The notes: generated from the sequence alone by a model not told the origin. 64,000 bases of DNA from Vibrio sp. B1FLJ16 (GCF_905175385.1 NZ_HG992749.1:1426001-1490000); one strand, 5' to 3'. Counted from the stretch's first letter, positions 8,347 through 17,770 are shown. A program made the numbers and translations.

Positions 8347-8647
8347 ACTGTCAATCCAGTACAATAACCCACCCATTCCAGACGAAATCTTTGCTAAAGC
8401 TCTTAATTGTGCGATTAGTGGAGTTATCTTACGTCAAGTTCATAAAAGTAATTAGATAATTTACTCTAAACAGTGCTAACGTGCGCATCATCTTTATCGC
8501 CTACACAAATTTTGGCTGACCCCATTCCGCTGTGCGTGCTGTGTAGTGTGTCGGAGATTTTTGAAATACCAGCGCTTTAACTTTTGCCAAAAGCGCAATC
8601 AATGATAAAGGTGTATGCAATTATCATTGATTTTTAATTACTTATAG

Positions 8648-9622
8648 ATGGGCACATCTGACAATACTGTTATGAAAAAACAAAAAGAGCTTAAATTTCA
8701 GGCTCAATTCCTATTACCAAGGTATTGGGGAACTTTACTTTTAATTGGGGTGATGTACTTACTAAGCCTTCTTCCTTTCAGGGTTCAACTGTTCTTAGGG
8801 CGTAATATCGGTCGTTTGGCGATGCGTTTAATGAAAAAGCGTCAGGTTACGATAAGACGCAACCTTGAGCTCTGTTTTCCATCTATGGATGCAAGCGAGC
8901 GAGAAGCGATTGCAAAATCCAATATAGATAACTCAGGAATTGCACTGTTTGAGACAGCGATGGCTTGGTTCTGGTCAGACAGAAGAGTCAATAAACATGT
9001 GACGATAAAAGGGATGGAGCACGTCGAAGCGTTAGAAAAAGATGGTAAGGGTGTGTTGATGCTAGCCGTTCATTCCATGAACTTAGAGCTGGGTGCGCGT
9101 GCTTTTGGTATCAAAAAATCCGGAATGGGGGTTTACCGACCTAACAACAATCCGTGTTTTGATTACTTTCAGTATAAGGGACGCTCTCGTTCTAATCGTA
9201 CGTTGATCGGCCGAAAAGATGTAAGAAGAATGCTCGATGCTCTAAATTCAGGGGAGAGAGTCTGGTATGCACCCGATCATGATTACGGAACCAGACGCTC
9301 CACCTTCGCTCCTTTCTTTGCGGTTAAAAATGCGTGCACCACAACCGGAACAAGCTTGCTGGTGGATGAAACGGATTGTGCAATAGTCCCATTTACCATG
9401 GTGAGAGGGGAAGATGGGCACTACACGCTAACTATAAGGAAGCCAGTAGAAGGGTTCCCGAAAGGAGAACCTAACCGTGCAGCGATTTTTACCAATAGAA
9501 TTATTGAAGAGTCCATTATGGCGAGCCCTAGCCAATATATGTGGTTACATCGCCGCTTTAAGACAAGACCTGAAGGTGAAGAGTGTTTGTACAAGTCACC
9601 GTTACGTCCGGTTATGGTATAG
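8648..9622 (+). CDS. Lipid A biosynthesis acyltransferase, LpxL type
   Basis: A 324-residue inner-membrane acyltransferase that adds a secondary acyl chain to Kdo2-lipid IVA. It has an N-terminal membrane segment (about residues 28-45), the catalytic H-x4-E motif as HSMNLE near residue 142, and LpxL-specific blocks GVYRPNNNPCFDYFQYKGR and WYAPDHDYG. The latter resemble LpxL/LpxP more than LpxM. An ATG at 8672 (MKKQKELK) is an equally good start; neither has a strong ribosome binding site. It is transcribed alone. Vibrios often carry several such paralogues, so no symbol is given. Confidence 0.88.
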   Translation: MGTSDNTVMKKQKELKFQAQFLLPRYWGTLLLIGVMYLLSLLPFRVQLFLGRNIGRLAMRLMKKRQVTIRRNLELCFPSMDASEREAIAKSNIDNSGIALFETAMAWFWSDRRVNKHVTIKGMEHVEALEKDGKGVLMLAVHSMNLELGARAFGIKKSGMGVYRPNNNPCFDYFQYKGRSRSNRTLIGRKDVRRMLDALNSGERVWYAPDHDYGTRRSTFAPFFAVKNACTTTGTSLLVDETDCAIVPFTMVRGEDGHYTLTIRKPVEGFPKGEPNRAAIFTNRIIEESIMASPSQYMWLHRRFKTRPEGEECLYKSPLRPVMV

Positions 9623-9721
9623 AAACGTTTCGTTTTGACATGTGATTCCGACGGTGTTTAGGCGGACTCACAATATGGAAAGTGACAAACACTTTCGATG
9701 AGAACTGTTGAAGTTCATGTA

Positions 9722-9752
9722 AAAAGAGCAGCTTAACGCTGCTCTTTATTAT
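9722..9752. terminator. Bidirectional terminator
   Basis: Stem AAAGAGCAGC/GCTGCTCTTT with a TTAAC loop and A/T runs on both sides, placed between two convergent genes. Confidence 0.8.
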
Positions 9753-9766
9753 TTTGATATTAGTTA

Positions 9767-11248
9767 TTACAAGTAACGACTTCTTAAATGGTCTTGGAAG
9801 TACTGCGCATTGAGTGTCTCCCCAGTTGCTTGCTTCACCAATTCATCTGTTGTTAGCAAACTACCTTTGCTCCATATGTTGTCTGATAGCCAGTTAAAAA
9901 TAGGCGTAAGATCACCGCTTTGAATAGCGGCGTCAACGTCTACTGTTTTCTTCATTGCAGACATAAACTGAGCGGCATACATAGCGCCTAACGTGTAGCT
10001 AGGGAAGTAACCAAATGCGCCATCTGTCCAGTGGATATCCTGCATACAGCCATTTTTAAAGTTATCTTTGGTCGACAAGCCTAAATAGTTTTGCATCTTT
10101 TCGTTCCAAAGCTCTGGTACGTCGGTATGTTTGATCACACCATTCATCAGGTCACGCTCAATTTCGTAGCGCAAGATAACGTGGGCAGGGTAGGTAAGCT
10201 CATCTGCGTCAACACGGATGAAGTCTTTTTTCACACGCGTATAGAGTTTTTGGAAATTTTCTTGCGAGAACAACTTAGAGTCGTGTCCTGTGAAGTGCTT
10301 TCCGGCAAGGCGCGCTAAATGCTCAATAAAGGCGTTACTGCGTCCAATCTGCATTTCAAAGAACAGCGACTGAGATTCGTGAATGCCCATAGATCGTGCC
10401 TGGCCCGACGGCAGTCCCGCCAGAGATTTCGGCAAACCCTGTTCATAACGCGCATGACCTGTTTCGTGCACAATACCCATCAGTGATTGCACAAACTCAC
10501 TTTCATCGTAGCGGGTAGTGATTCGAACATCTGTGGGAACGCCACCACAAAATGGGTGAACACTTTCGTCAAGGCGGCCGTGTTCGAAATCGAACTGAAG
10601 CAGTTTCATTACATCCAATCCAAGCGACTTTTGAGTATCGCTTGAGAAGGTGCCTTGTGGTTCAATGAGCGCTTCAGAAGACTGTTTTTCAATTGCCTGG
10701 TCAATCATTTCTGGCAACCAAGATTTTACGTCACTGAATAACACATCTAATGATGCAGTCGTTGTGCCCGGTTCATAGATATCAAGCATAGCGTCATAAG
10801 CTGAAAGTCCTGTGACTTCAGCTCGGATTTGGGCTTCTTCTTGAGACAGTTTTACTACTTCGGCCCAGTTCTTTTCAAAGCCCTGCCAATCGTTTTGACC
10901 GCGCTGAGTACGCCATGCGTGTTCACACTTCGACCCAGCAAGCGATTTTTCTTGAACCAGATCTTCTGGCAGGACATTCGCTTGCTGCCAGTTTCGTTTT
11001 AGTTCACGCAGGGTGGCACTATCTTGAGTGTTTAGAGCTTCTTGTTCAGCCTCAGCAAACCAGTCAGCAAGTTGCGGTTGAGTTTGCATGTTATGCATGT
11101 GAACGTACAGTTCTGCCATCGCTTCTGAGCGAGCTTGGCTACCGCCATTAGGCATTACCGCTGCTTGGTCCCAGCCACAAATCGCCGCGAGATGTTGAAA
11201 ATGTGAGAGTTTTAATGAATGTGCTTTGAGTTTTTCGAATGCGCTCAT
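9767..11248 (-). CDS. M32-family metallocarboxypeptidase
   Basis: A 493-residue zinc carboxypeptidase of family M32 (Thermus Taq/Pfu carboxypeptidase type), which removes C-terminal residues from peptides in the cytoplasm. The zinc motif HETGH is near residue 260, followed by the third ligand in IHESQSLFFE and the conserved substrate-binding text GQARSMG. The start MSAFEKLK at 11248 is preferred over an upstream in-frame codon at 11320 because GGAAGG lies just before it and family members begin at this point. It is convergent with the lpxL-like gene and shares a terminator with it. Confidence 0.92.
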   Translation of the reverse strand: MSAFEKLKAHSLKLSHFQHLAAICGWDQAAVMPNGGSQARSEAMAELYVHMHNMQTQPQLADWFAEAEQEALNTQDSATLRELKRNWQQANVLPEDLVQEKSLAGSKCEHAWRTQRGQNDWQGFEKNWAEVVKLSQEEAQIRAEVTGLSAYDAMLDIYEPGTTTASLDVLFSDVKSWLPEMIDQAIEKQSSEALIEPQGTFSSDTQKSLGLDVMKLLQFDFEHGRLDESVHPFCGGVPTDVRITTRYDESEFVQSLMGIVHETGHARYEQGLPKSLAGLPSGQARSMGIHESQSLFFEMQIGRSNAFIEHLARLAGKHFTGHDSKLFSQENFQKLYTRVKKDFIRVDADELTYPAHVILRYEIERDLMNGVIKHTDVPELWNEKMQNYLGLSTKDNFKNGCMQDIHWTDGAFGYFPSYTLGAMYAAQFMSAMKKTVDVDAAIQSGDLTPIFNWLSDNIWSKGSLLTTDELVKQATGETLNAQYFQDHLRSRYL

Positions 11249-11480
11249 GTGTCGCCTTCCATGACTATTGAGAAAACAAAAGTTTACCAACCCTCTGCGA
11301 CCTAACCAAGCTATTCGCATAGAAAGTTAGATTAGTTAGCGCAAAAAATTCAGTCTAAAGCGGAGTTTTTAGATGTCGTTGGAGGGAAGTTTTTCGGTGA
11401 GTAACGAAAATTAATTGAAATAACCGCATAAATATGACAATAAAGGATCAGTTTTCTCTTTTAGCTTGGTGGATGTAAGC

Positions 11481-12116
11481 TTGATACACAATGTTGAAGC
11501 ATTTTTAATCGCTATTATCATACTAACGCTCACTCCGGGATTGGATACTGCGTTGGTCATTCGCAATTCGTCGCGCGGTGGGTTCACGGATGGCGCGGTC
11601 ACTAGTCTTGGTATTTGCCTTGGGCTATTTGTTCACGCCACTTTTTCAGCGATCGGTATTTCCGCAATCCTTGCTCAATCAGCAGAGCTGTTCCATTTGG
11701 TTAAGATGGTCGGTGCGGCTTACCTTATCTACTTAGGGCTAACGACGTTGAAAGGTTTGTGGAATAACTCCGCTGAGTCACAGTCAACAGCTGGTACGAT
11801 TGCTCGTCATGAGTTCAGTTTTTCTCGTTCATTAAGAGAAGGGTTCTTATCTAACGTCTTAAACCCGAAAACGGCGGTTTTCTATCTCGCTTTCTTGCCA
11901 CAGTTCATCAATCCGGAAGGCTCTGCGTTTTTACAATCGACCTTTATGGCAGCCATCCATTTTGTAATTGCTATGGTTTGGCAATGCGGTCTGGCTGGAG
12001 CGTTAACTTCTGCGAAAAACTTGTTGAAGAGCGCGCGTTTCATGAACTGGATGGAAGGTACGACCGGTGTTGTGCTGGTGGGGCTTGGCGTGAAACTCAT
12101 GCTGGAAGACAAATAG
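11481..12116 (+). CDS. LysE/RhtB-family amino acid exporter
   Basis: A membrane protein of about 211 residues with six hydrophobic segments and the family signature LTLTPGLDTALVIRNSSRGG near the N-terminus. LysE/RhtB proteins export amino acids or homoserine lactone-like molecules; the substrate is unknown here. TTG at 11481 is chosen because GGTGG lies 8 bases before it and the protein then begins in line with relatives; TTG 11466 and GTG 11469 are alternatives. It stands alone and shares a bidirectional terminator with the next gene. Confidence 0.85.
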   Translation: MIHNVEAFLIAIIILTLTPGLDTALVIRNSSRGGFTDGAVTSLGICLGLFVHATFSAIGISAILAQSAELFHLVKMVGAAYLIYLGLTTLKGLWNNSAESQSTAGTIARHEFSFSRSLREGFLSNVLNPKTAVFYLAFLPQFINPEGSAFLQSTFMAAIHFVIAMVWQCGLAGALTSAKNLLKSARFMNWMEGTTGVVLVGLGVKLMLEDK

Positions 12117-12148
12117 TCTGTCTTGAATAGCTTTTTCAATACAGCAAA

Positions 12149-12176
12149 AGAGCGACTCGATAGTCGCTCTTTTTTG
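12149..12176. terminator. Bidirectional terminator
   Basis: Stem AGAGCGACT/AGTCGCTCT with a CGAT loop, flanked by AAAA on the left and a T run on the right, between two convergent genes. Confidence 0.85.
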
Positions 12177-12190
12177 TCACTTAATCGTGG

Positions 12191-13189
12191 CTATTTATGC
12201 TCGTTTTTCAGCTCTGCCAGCAGCTCATAAGAACGTAGTTTTTTCTGATGATCAAAGATAATCGAGTGAGCAATAATTTCATCTGCCTGAGTGCGCTCTA
12301 CTAGTGACTTAATCTTTTCTAATGCTAACGCTTTATCGCCATGAATCGATTCTCTTAACTGATGAGTTACTTGATGTTTTTCATGGGGTTGCCAAAGCTT
12401 ATCCATATCTGCAACCGGAGCTGGGATTTTTCCTCGCGCGCCGCGTATCAACTGCAAAAATTTCTGATGTTCAGTCGTTGCCAAATAATTCGCTTCTTCA
12501 ACCGTATCAGCGACAACAACATTAACACCAATCATCACATAAGGCTCATCAAGCTGCTCAGAGGGTTGGAAGTTTGTACGATAAATATCTAATGCGCGCA
12601 TCATCGCGTCAGGTGCGAAGTGAGCAGCAAAAGCAAAAGGAAGACCTTTCACTGCAGCCAAATGTGCACTGTAGGTACTTGAGCCCAGTAACCAAATCGG
12701 AACGGCTGAATCTGAACCGGGACAAGCTTGAACCGGTTGTCCGTTCGAGACTGAACCCATGAAGAACTGTAACTCCTCAAGTAGCTCAGAGAAATCTGGA
12801 TCCATTCTTTCCGGGTCTCGGCGGAGAGCATGCATGGTAGGGTAATCGGTACCGGGCGCTCGTCCTAATCCGAGATCGATACGCCCCGGATATAGCGCAT
12901 CTAATGTACCAAATTGCTCAGCAATAACTAAAGGTGCATGATTGGGAAGCATGACACCACCCGATCCTAAACGAATGGATTTTGTGTGAGCACCAATGTG
13001 ACTAATCAGAACAGATGTCGCAGCGCTGGCGATATCTGGCATATTGTGATGCTCGGCTAACCAAAATCGGTGGTAGCCTAGTTTCTCTGCGTGTTGGGCG
13101 AGGGAGACCGATTTTTGATAGGTTTCCGTATAGTTCGAGCCTTCTGCTACTGGTGCTAGATCTAAGACGGAGATTCGTGGAAATTGCAT
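12191..13189 (-). CDS. Luciferase-like (LLM) flavin-dependent monooxygenase
   Basis: A 332-residue cytosolic protein of the bacterial luciferase-like monooxygenase superfamily, group MsnO8/YhbW. Markers are the N-terminal [12 protein letters not shown], the WLAEHHNMP segment near residue 43, [20 protein letters not shown], and [10 protein letters not shown]. Such proteins oxidise small organic substrates with reduced FMN supplied by a separate reductase; the substrate is not known. It is not a lux gene. It is transcribed alone. Confidence 0.88.
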   Translation of the reverse strand: MQFPRISVLDLAPVAEGSNYTETYQKSVSLAQHAEKLGYHRFWLAEHHNMPDIASAATSVLISHIGAHTKSIRLGSGGVMLPNHAPLVIAEQFGTLDALYPGRIDLGLGRAPGTDYPTMHALRRDPERMDPDFSELLEELQFFMGSVSNGQPVQACPGSDSAVPIWLLGSSTYSAHLAAVKGLPFAFAAHFAPDAMMRALDIYRTNFQPSEQLDEPYVMIGVNVVVADTVEEANYLATTEHQKFLQLIRGARGKIPAPVADMDKLWQPHEKHQVTHQLRESIHGDKALALEKIKSLVERTQADEIIAHSIIFDHQKKLRSYELLAELKNEHK

Positions 13190-13306
13190 GTGACCTCAGA
13201 GTTTCATTTTTCCTACTGTCTATGTGGAGACGCTGTAGTACGAAATAAACCCCTATGCCTTTAAGGAAGTGATTAGAGATAAAAATGACAGGTAATGTTA
13301 AAAAAC

Positions 13307-13330
13307 AAAAGGGAGCATTCGCTCCCTTTA
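13307..13330 (-). terminator. Terminator after the glycine/alanine symporter
   Basis: Stem AAAGGGAGC/GCTCCCTTT with an ATTC loop and an A-rich left flank that becomes a T run on the minus strand. Confidence 0.75.
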
Positions 13331-13352
13331 AATTGAATCTTATAACCCTTAC

Positions 13353-14726
13353 TTAACTGGCACTTGCCGGTGCAACATTAGCAATTGCGTTAGCAAAGTA
13401 ATGCTTGGTCTCTTCTATTACCACGTGACGCAGAGCAATCAAACCAATCAGGTTAGGAATAGCCATCAGTCCGTTCACAATGTCCGCAATAATCCAAATC
13501 ATATCTAGGTGCAGGAATGCGCCAGAGGCGACCAAAGCGACAAAAATCAATTTGTATGGCAGTACTGCTTTAGTGCCGAACAAGAACACGACACAACGTT
13601 CACCATAGTAGTTCCAGCCAAGGATAGTGGTAAACGCGAAGAACATCAGACCGATAGATACCAGCATCGGACCAAATGTATCGGCATTCAAACCAACCGC
13701 AAACGCGTGAGTTGTCATTGCTGCGCCTGAAAAATCACTTTGCCATGCGCCAGTCAGGATTAGAGCAAGGCCTGTCATCGTACAGATAATGATGGTATCG
13801 AAGAACGTACCCGTCATTGAAATCAGACCTTGTTTCACGCAAGAATCTGTTTTCGCAGCTGCAGCCGCCATTGGAGCACTACCTAAACCAGACTCGTTTG
13901 AGAATACACCTCGGGCGATACCGGACTGGATTGCTAACATGATGCTCGCACCCAGAAAACCACCAGTTGCCGCAGTCGAAGTAAAGGCGGATACAAGCAC
14001 GAGTTCAACGGCATTCAGAAGTTGGTCTGCGTTCATGATAATGACGCTTAGGCACGCTAGCACATAGAACACGGCCATTGTTGGTACAACTTTACCCGCG
14101 ACCTTAGCGATAGATTTGATGCCACCCAAAGTAACAAAAGCAACTAACAGAGTCAGGATAAATGCAGACAACTCACGATCCATACCGAGAGAAATCTCAG
14201 TCGCATCCAGAATCGCGTTTACTTGCGGAAAAGTACCAATACCGAAGCAAGCCACACCTAATGCGAATACTGCAAACATGATTGCCAGAGCTTTAGAGCC
14301 GACACCATACTGCAGATAGTACATTGGGCCACCAATCATCTGGCCTTTGGCGTCAACTTGACGGTATTTTACAGCAAGAAGGCACTCCGCGTATTTTGTC
14401 GCCATTCCGAACAGGGCTGCAAGCCACATCCAGAAAAGGGCACCTGGGCCACCAAGTTTGATAGCGGTCGCAACACCAACGATATTACCTGTACCAATGG
14501 TTGCAGAAAGCGCTGTACACAATGCAGCAAAACTAGAAACGTCACCTTGTTTATCAGATGACTTATCTTTACGGAACACCATCATTAACGCTGTCGGAAG
14601 ATGCTTAAACTGGATTAAGCCGAGGCTAAAAGTGAAGTAAACACCGGTACCCACGAGCAAAAGCAAAAGTGGTGGACCCCAGACAAAATTATCGATGGTT
14701 TGTAGTAAAGATTGTAGGTCGTTCAT
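13353..14726 (-). CDS. Sodium:alanine/glycine symporter (AGCS family)
   Basis: A 457-residue inner-membrane symporter of the alanine or glycine:cation family, importing Gly/Ala with Na+. About eleven hydrophobic segments are visible. Family text includes SALSATIGTGNIVGVATAIKL near residue 75 and SNESGLGSAPMAAAAAKT near residue 280. Upstream lies a tandem glycine riboswitch, which fixes glycine as the relevant ligand. The V. cholerae locus VC1422, a classic glycine-riboswitch example, has the same arrangement. The start is supported by AAGGGGAAATC upstream. Confidence 0.93.
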   Translation of the reverse strand: MNDLQSLLQTIDNFVWGPPLLLLLVGTGVYFTFSLGLIQFKHLPTALMMVFRKDKSSDKQGDVSSFAALCTALSATIGTGNIVGVATAIKLGGPGALFWMWLAALFGMATKYAECLLAVKYRQVDAKGQMIGGPMYYLQYGVGSKALAIMFAVFALGVACFGIGTFPQVNAILDATEISLGMDRELSAFILTLLVAFVTLGGIKSIAKVAGKVVPTMAVFYVLACLSVIIMNADQLLNAVELVLVSAFTSTAATGGFLGASIMLAIQSGIARGVFSNESGLGSAPMAAAAAKTDSCVKQGLISMTGTFFDTIIICTMTGLALILTGAWQSDFSGAAMTTHAFAVGLNADTFGPMLVSIGLMFFAFTTILGWNYYGERCVVFLFGTKAVLPYKLIFVALVASGAFLHLDMIWIIADIVNGLMAIPNLIGLIALRHVVIEETKHYFANAIANVAPASAS

Positions 14727-14849
14727 GATTTCCCCTTAATAAAACAACTAATAAGGAGAAGAGGGAAAGGGCGAGATACAAGATCTCTAATAGAACTAAG
14801 CTATCAAAAGACGGGAACGCCGAAAGAAAATAGTTAGGTTAAAACTTTC

Positions 14850-15056
14850 CACTCCTCTGTCCTTTTGCCTGAGAGTTTCACCCTGTGCATTGCACAGGAC
14901 TTGCTCCTTCGGCGACCGATTTAACGGTTCTCTCCAGAGGTTCCTCCAACTACAGTCCCCGCTACCTAAGTAGCACCTGAAATAGTTAATTCTTCGGCGA
15001 GTTATGCTAATCAAATGTTAATATTTGATTAATAACTACTCTCCTGCAGTCTTCAT
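14850..15056 (-). ncRNA. Tandem glycine riboswitch
   Basis: Read on the minus strand, two glycine aptamers follow one another. Aptamer I runs from about 15052 to 14950: it opens with GACTGCAGGAGAG and closes with GGGGACTGTAGT, including an ACTCGCCGAAG core. Aptamer II runs from about 14946 to 14850: CTCTGGAGAGAACC, GTCGCCGAAGGAGCAAG, GGGTGAAACTCTCAGGC, then AAAGGACAGAGG. The two share a short linker. It lies 120 bases upstream of the symporter start and presumably controls its expression in response to glycine; the known Vibrio examples are cooperative. Confidence 0.95.
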
Positions 15057-15472
15057 CGGAACAATTACTCAACTTTTTGAGTAAAGGCTAGTTAATGATG
15101 CTGGCCACCATTAACGAGGGGACTTTACCATGTTTATTGATCATTTCAACACCCAAAGCAGATTTATTTTCAAGAGATTATTAGCAAAGAGTGCCCATAA
15201 TTGTGAATAGCGTATATTTTCTGTTATTTACCGTATAACTAGCAAAAACTCTAGAGACAATATTTCGTAGATAGAATGTGGTTTTAAAAGATGTATACAC
15301 TGTGTTTAAACGTAAGTAATTCAATTAAGAACACAAAATTGGTTAAAACTGACTCACTTAATTTAAAATCTACGTTATGTTGACTTAGACGATTAGTGAA
15401 ATAGGTTACAATGACCTTTTGTGAAATTGCCTATGTTTTAAGTAGGAACTCACAACAGGACAAGGAGGCTGT
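15057..15472. other. Divergent promoter region
   Basis: A 416-base AT-rich spacer between the riboswitch (leftward) and the small membrane protein gene (rightward). It must hold the promoter of each. For the rightward gene TTAGAC at about 15385 and TACAAT at about 15406 could be -35 and -10 boxes. No repeat or gene was found. Confidence 0.4.
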
Positions 15473-15631
15473 ATGATTAGATTGTTAGCCATTGCGGTTT
15501 TGGTTGCGTTAGCATTCGTGCTGTTTCGTTACCGAACCAATGAAAAAGTCCAAAAGGCGACCGTGATTATTCTGGTCGGCGCATTCCTGATTTATACCGC
15601 GTCAATTATGGTCGCGGAACTGATTCGATAG
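15473..15631 (+). CDS. 52-aa membrane protein
   Basis: A small protein of 52 residues beginning MIRLLAIAVLVALAF and ending MVAELIR. It has two hydrophobic segments (about residues 3-18 and 30-46) separated by the charged turn RYRTNEKVQKA, so it should form a helical hairpin in the inner membrane. AAGGAGG at 15462-15468 gives an excellent ribosome binding site. It is followed after 13 bases by the coiled-coil membrane protein gene, so the two are almost certainly co-transcribed and may act together. I do not recognise the function. Confidence 0.75.
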   Translation: MIRLLAIAVLVALAFVLFRYRTNEKVQKATVIILVGAFLIYTASIMVAELIR

Positions 15632-15644
15632 TAAAGAAGAATCC

Positions 15645-16394
15645 ATGGAGCAAGATAGAGTGAGTTCTCAGAACAATATTGAAGAACATGAAAACGTGGT
15701 TGTCATTGAACAGCGCGACAAGCGTACTCAGATTTATATCGCAATAGCAGCAGCATTGGGCTTGGCGTTTGGAGGCTTAATTGGCTCAGCCTTAACCGCG
15801 AACAAATGGGAATCGACTTATCAGGTTCTGGAAGAGAAGTATCAGGCTCTCTCTCAAGACAAAACGCAGATTGTATCTCAGGTAAAACTTCGTGAAGAAG
15901 GGTTAGAAAAAGAGGTGCAGGATAAAGTGGCGACCCTTCTTGCAGCAAAAGAAACAGAGCACCAACAAGCGCTGAAGAAGCTACAAGAACAACTGACAGA
16001 AGTAGAAAAAGTAAATTTGTCTTTGGAATCGCAAGTTAAGCAGCAAAGCGAAAAAATCAACACAGCGAAATCAGAGAATGAGAAACTGACTCGACAAAGT
16101 GATATGCAAGCGACCGTGTTGGAACGTTCTCGTGAAGTCTTCCAAAAGGAACTGAAAATCTCACAAGAGTTAGAGTCTTTAGAGAAAGAGCGTGAGCAGC
16201 TGGTTCCTAAAATCACCAAGCTAAAGAAAGAGTGCGATCTGTACTTAGAAGGCACCTCTTGGGACGTAAAATCTGATGTCTGTAGTAAGCATGATGATGC
16301 AACGTCGCGGCTCAGTCAGGTAGACCAACTTATTGAAGTTTATAAAATGGACTTAAAGCAGATTAAAGAGATGAGTGAAGGGATGGGTATGTAA
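15645..16394 (+). CDS. Membrane-anchored coiled-coil protein
   Basis: A 249-residue protein with a short charged cytoplasmic N-terminus, one hydrophobic segment (about residues 31-52, IYIAIAAALGLAFGGLIGSA) and a long, highly charged coiled coil from about residue 55 to 205, then a short C-terminal region with two cysteines (CDLYLEG and VCSKHDD), which may form a disulphide. The orientation suggests the coiled coil is periplasmic. No P-loop is present, so it is not a ParA ATPase although homologues are sometimes labelled so. Function unknown. It follows the 52-aa membrane protein in one operon. Confidence 0.8.
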   Translation: MEQDRVSSQNNIEEHENVVVIEQRDKRTQIYIAIAAALGLAFGGLIGSALTANKWESTYQVLEEKYQALSQDKTQIVSQVKLREEGLEKEVQDKVATLLAAKETEHQQALKKLQEQLTEVEKVNLSLESQVKQQSEKINTAKSENEKLTRQSDMQATVLERSREVFQKELKISQELESLEKEREQLVPKITKLKKECDLYLEGTSWDVKSDVCSKHDDATSRLSQVDQLIEVYKMDLKQIKEMSEGMGM

Positions 16395-16421
16395 CCCGAG
16401 TCGTCAATTCAATCCAACAAA

Positions 16422-16452
16422 AAGGAGCACCAGCAAGAGTGCTCCTTTTTTG
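16422..16452 (+). terminator. Terminator after the coiled-coil gene
   Basis: Stem AAGGAGCAC/GTGCTCCTT with an eight-base loop and a T run. The roughly 340 bases from here to the next gene (to 16795) contain no feature I can support beyond the ribosome binding site of that gene. Confidence 0.85.
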
Positions 16453-16795
16453 ATCTTTTTTAATAGTTAATGAAAATATTAGGGTCTATTTATAACTGTT
16501 TTGCCGTTTCGTTATTTCCCACTATGTTTCTAAATCGAATCAAAGGCAGTTTCTACGTTATCGGGTCTGTATCTTCAGGTTAATCAAAAACTTCTCTCGC
16601 TCAATTTCTTTGTTTAATTTTGGTGCGTCGTGCATCTGTAATGCATTGTATTAGTGCGGCTAAATTCTCGGAGCCCTTATTTTTACAGGGTTTAAGATTT
16701 GGCACCTGATTTGCTTTAAGGATAGGAACAAGAAATATAACCCTTTGATTTTAATAATTGCATGGACACGCATAAGAGATGCAAAGGAGTACATT

Positions 16796-17770
16796 TTGGC
16801 TGTGATCCCCGTTTGGGATGCCCATACATGCGTACCTCTTTTTCCTGAGTACGATTTGGCATCATTGAAGCGACATATTGACTGTGGCGCGTATTATATT
16901 TCGATCAACATCGGTATGGATTTCAATCCGTTAGAAGACATTATTCAAATAATAGCGGGCTTTAGGGAACGTATTAGCGAGCTCGATTTTCTGATTCAGG
17001 TAAATGATTTTTCCGATGTAGAACGTGCTCAGCGTGAAGGGAAGTTGGCGATATCCTTTGATTTAGAAGGGGGCGTTCCTTTATGTGAAAGCCCCGCTAT
17101 GGTCGGCCTGTTTGCTCAGCTTGGCGTGAGACAGATACATTTGGCATATAACCGCAGCAACTCTTTGGCTGGAGGGTGCCATGATGACGATCCTGGTTTA
17201 AGTGCGAAAGGCAGGGCAATCGTCGAAGCAATTAATGCCAACAAGTTATTTATGGACGTCTCTCATACCGGCTATCGCACGAGTATGGATATTTTTGAGT
17301 GCTCCACTAAACCCGTCATTATCAGCCATGGCAATCCAAGAGCACTTAAAGATCATGGGCGTAACTATAAAGACGACCAGCTTCAGGCGTGTGCAGCCAC
17401 TGGTGGAGTGGTCTGTATTAACGGTGTCGCAAGGTTTTTAAACTGTAATCAAGCCAGTGCGCAAAGTATGGTTGAAGCCATAGATTATTTGGTTCAGTTA
17501 TTAGGCCCCAAACATGTTGGCTTAGGTTTAGATTATGTCTACGACTCCCACCTAGATACAGGGCCAGAAGGGCTAGACCTTGGGCACTGGTGGCCGAAGG
17601 AGCATGGCTACGGTAACGCGAGCGACGGTTATTTGAATTTGTTATACGCACCACCGGAACGTTTTCTTGAAATTGCAGATTTACTAGCAGTACGTGGCTA
17701 TAAACAGTCTGATATAGAGGCAATTTTTGGTGGCAATATGCGGATGTTGGCAAAAAGTATATGGGATTGA
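16796..17770 (+). CDS. M19 (renal dipeptidase-like) metallohydrolase
   Basis: A protein of 324 residues from the membrane dipeptidase family M19, zinc amidohydrolases that split dipeptides, including some with a D-residue. Metal-site text is seen in ISFDLEGG (bridging Glu), DVSHTGY and ISHGNPRAL (two His). The N-terminal H-x-D pair of the family, usually within DGHND, is here DAHTC, so one aspartate ligand is replaced by cysteine. TTG at 16796 is chosen because AAGGAG sits 6 bases upstream; the open frame extends to 16745. It has no signal peptide. A peptide ABC importer follows after a repeat element, which suggests the imported peptide is its substrate. Confidence 0.8.
   Translation: MAVIPVWDAHTCVPLFPEYDLASLKRHIDCGAYYISINIGMDFNPLEDIIQIIAGFRERISELDFLIQVNDFSDVERAQREGKLAISFDLEGGVPLCESPAMVGLFAQLGVRQIHLAYNRSNSLAGGCHDDDPGLSAKGRAIVEAINANKLFMDVSHTGYRTSMDIFECSTKPVIISHGNPRALKDHGRNYKDDQLQACAATGGVVCINGVARFLNCNQASAQSMVEAIDYLVQLLGPKHVGLGLDYVYDSHLDTGPEGLDLGHWWPKEHGYGNASDGYLNLLYAPPERFLEIADLLAVRGYKQSDIEAIFGGNMRMLAKSIWD

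Noticed and set aside
8171..8455. 94-codon ORF overlapping the end of the 119-aa gene
   Set aside because: It lies in a different frame, runs through the terminator hairpin and has no ribosome binding site.
12191..13189. Possible lux bioluminescence gene
   Set aside because: It is a luciferase-like monooxygenase of the MsnO8/YhbW type standing alone; no luxC, D, A, B or E genes are near.
15645..16394. ParA chromosome-partition protein
   Set aside because: No Walker motif is present; the protein is a membrane segment plus coiled coil.
16745..16795. Longer N-terminus for the M19 protein
   Set aside because: The extra codons do not resemble a signal peptide or family sequence, and a good ribosome binding site lies just before TTG 16796.
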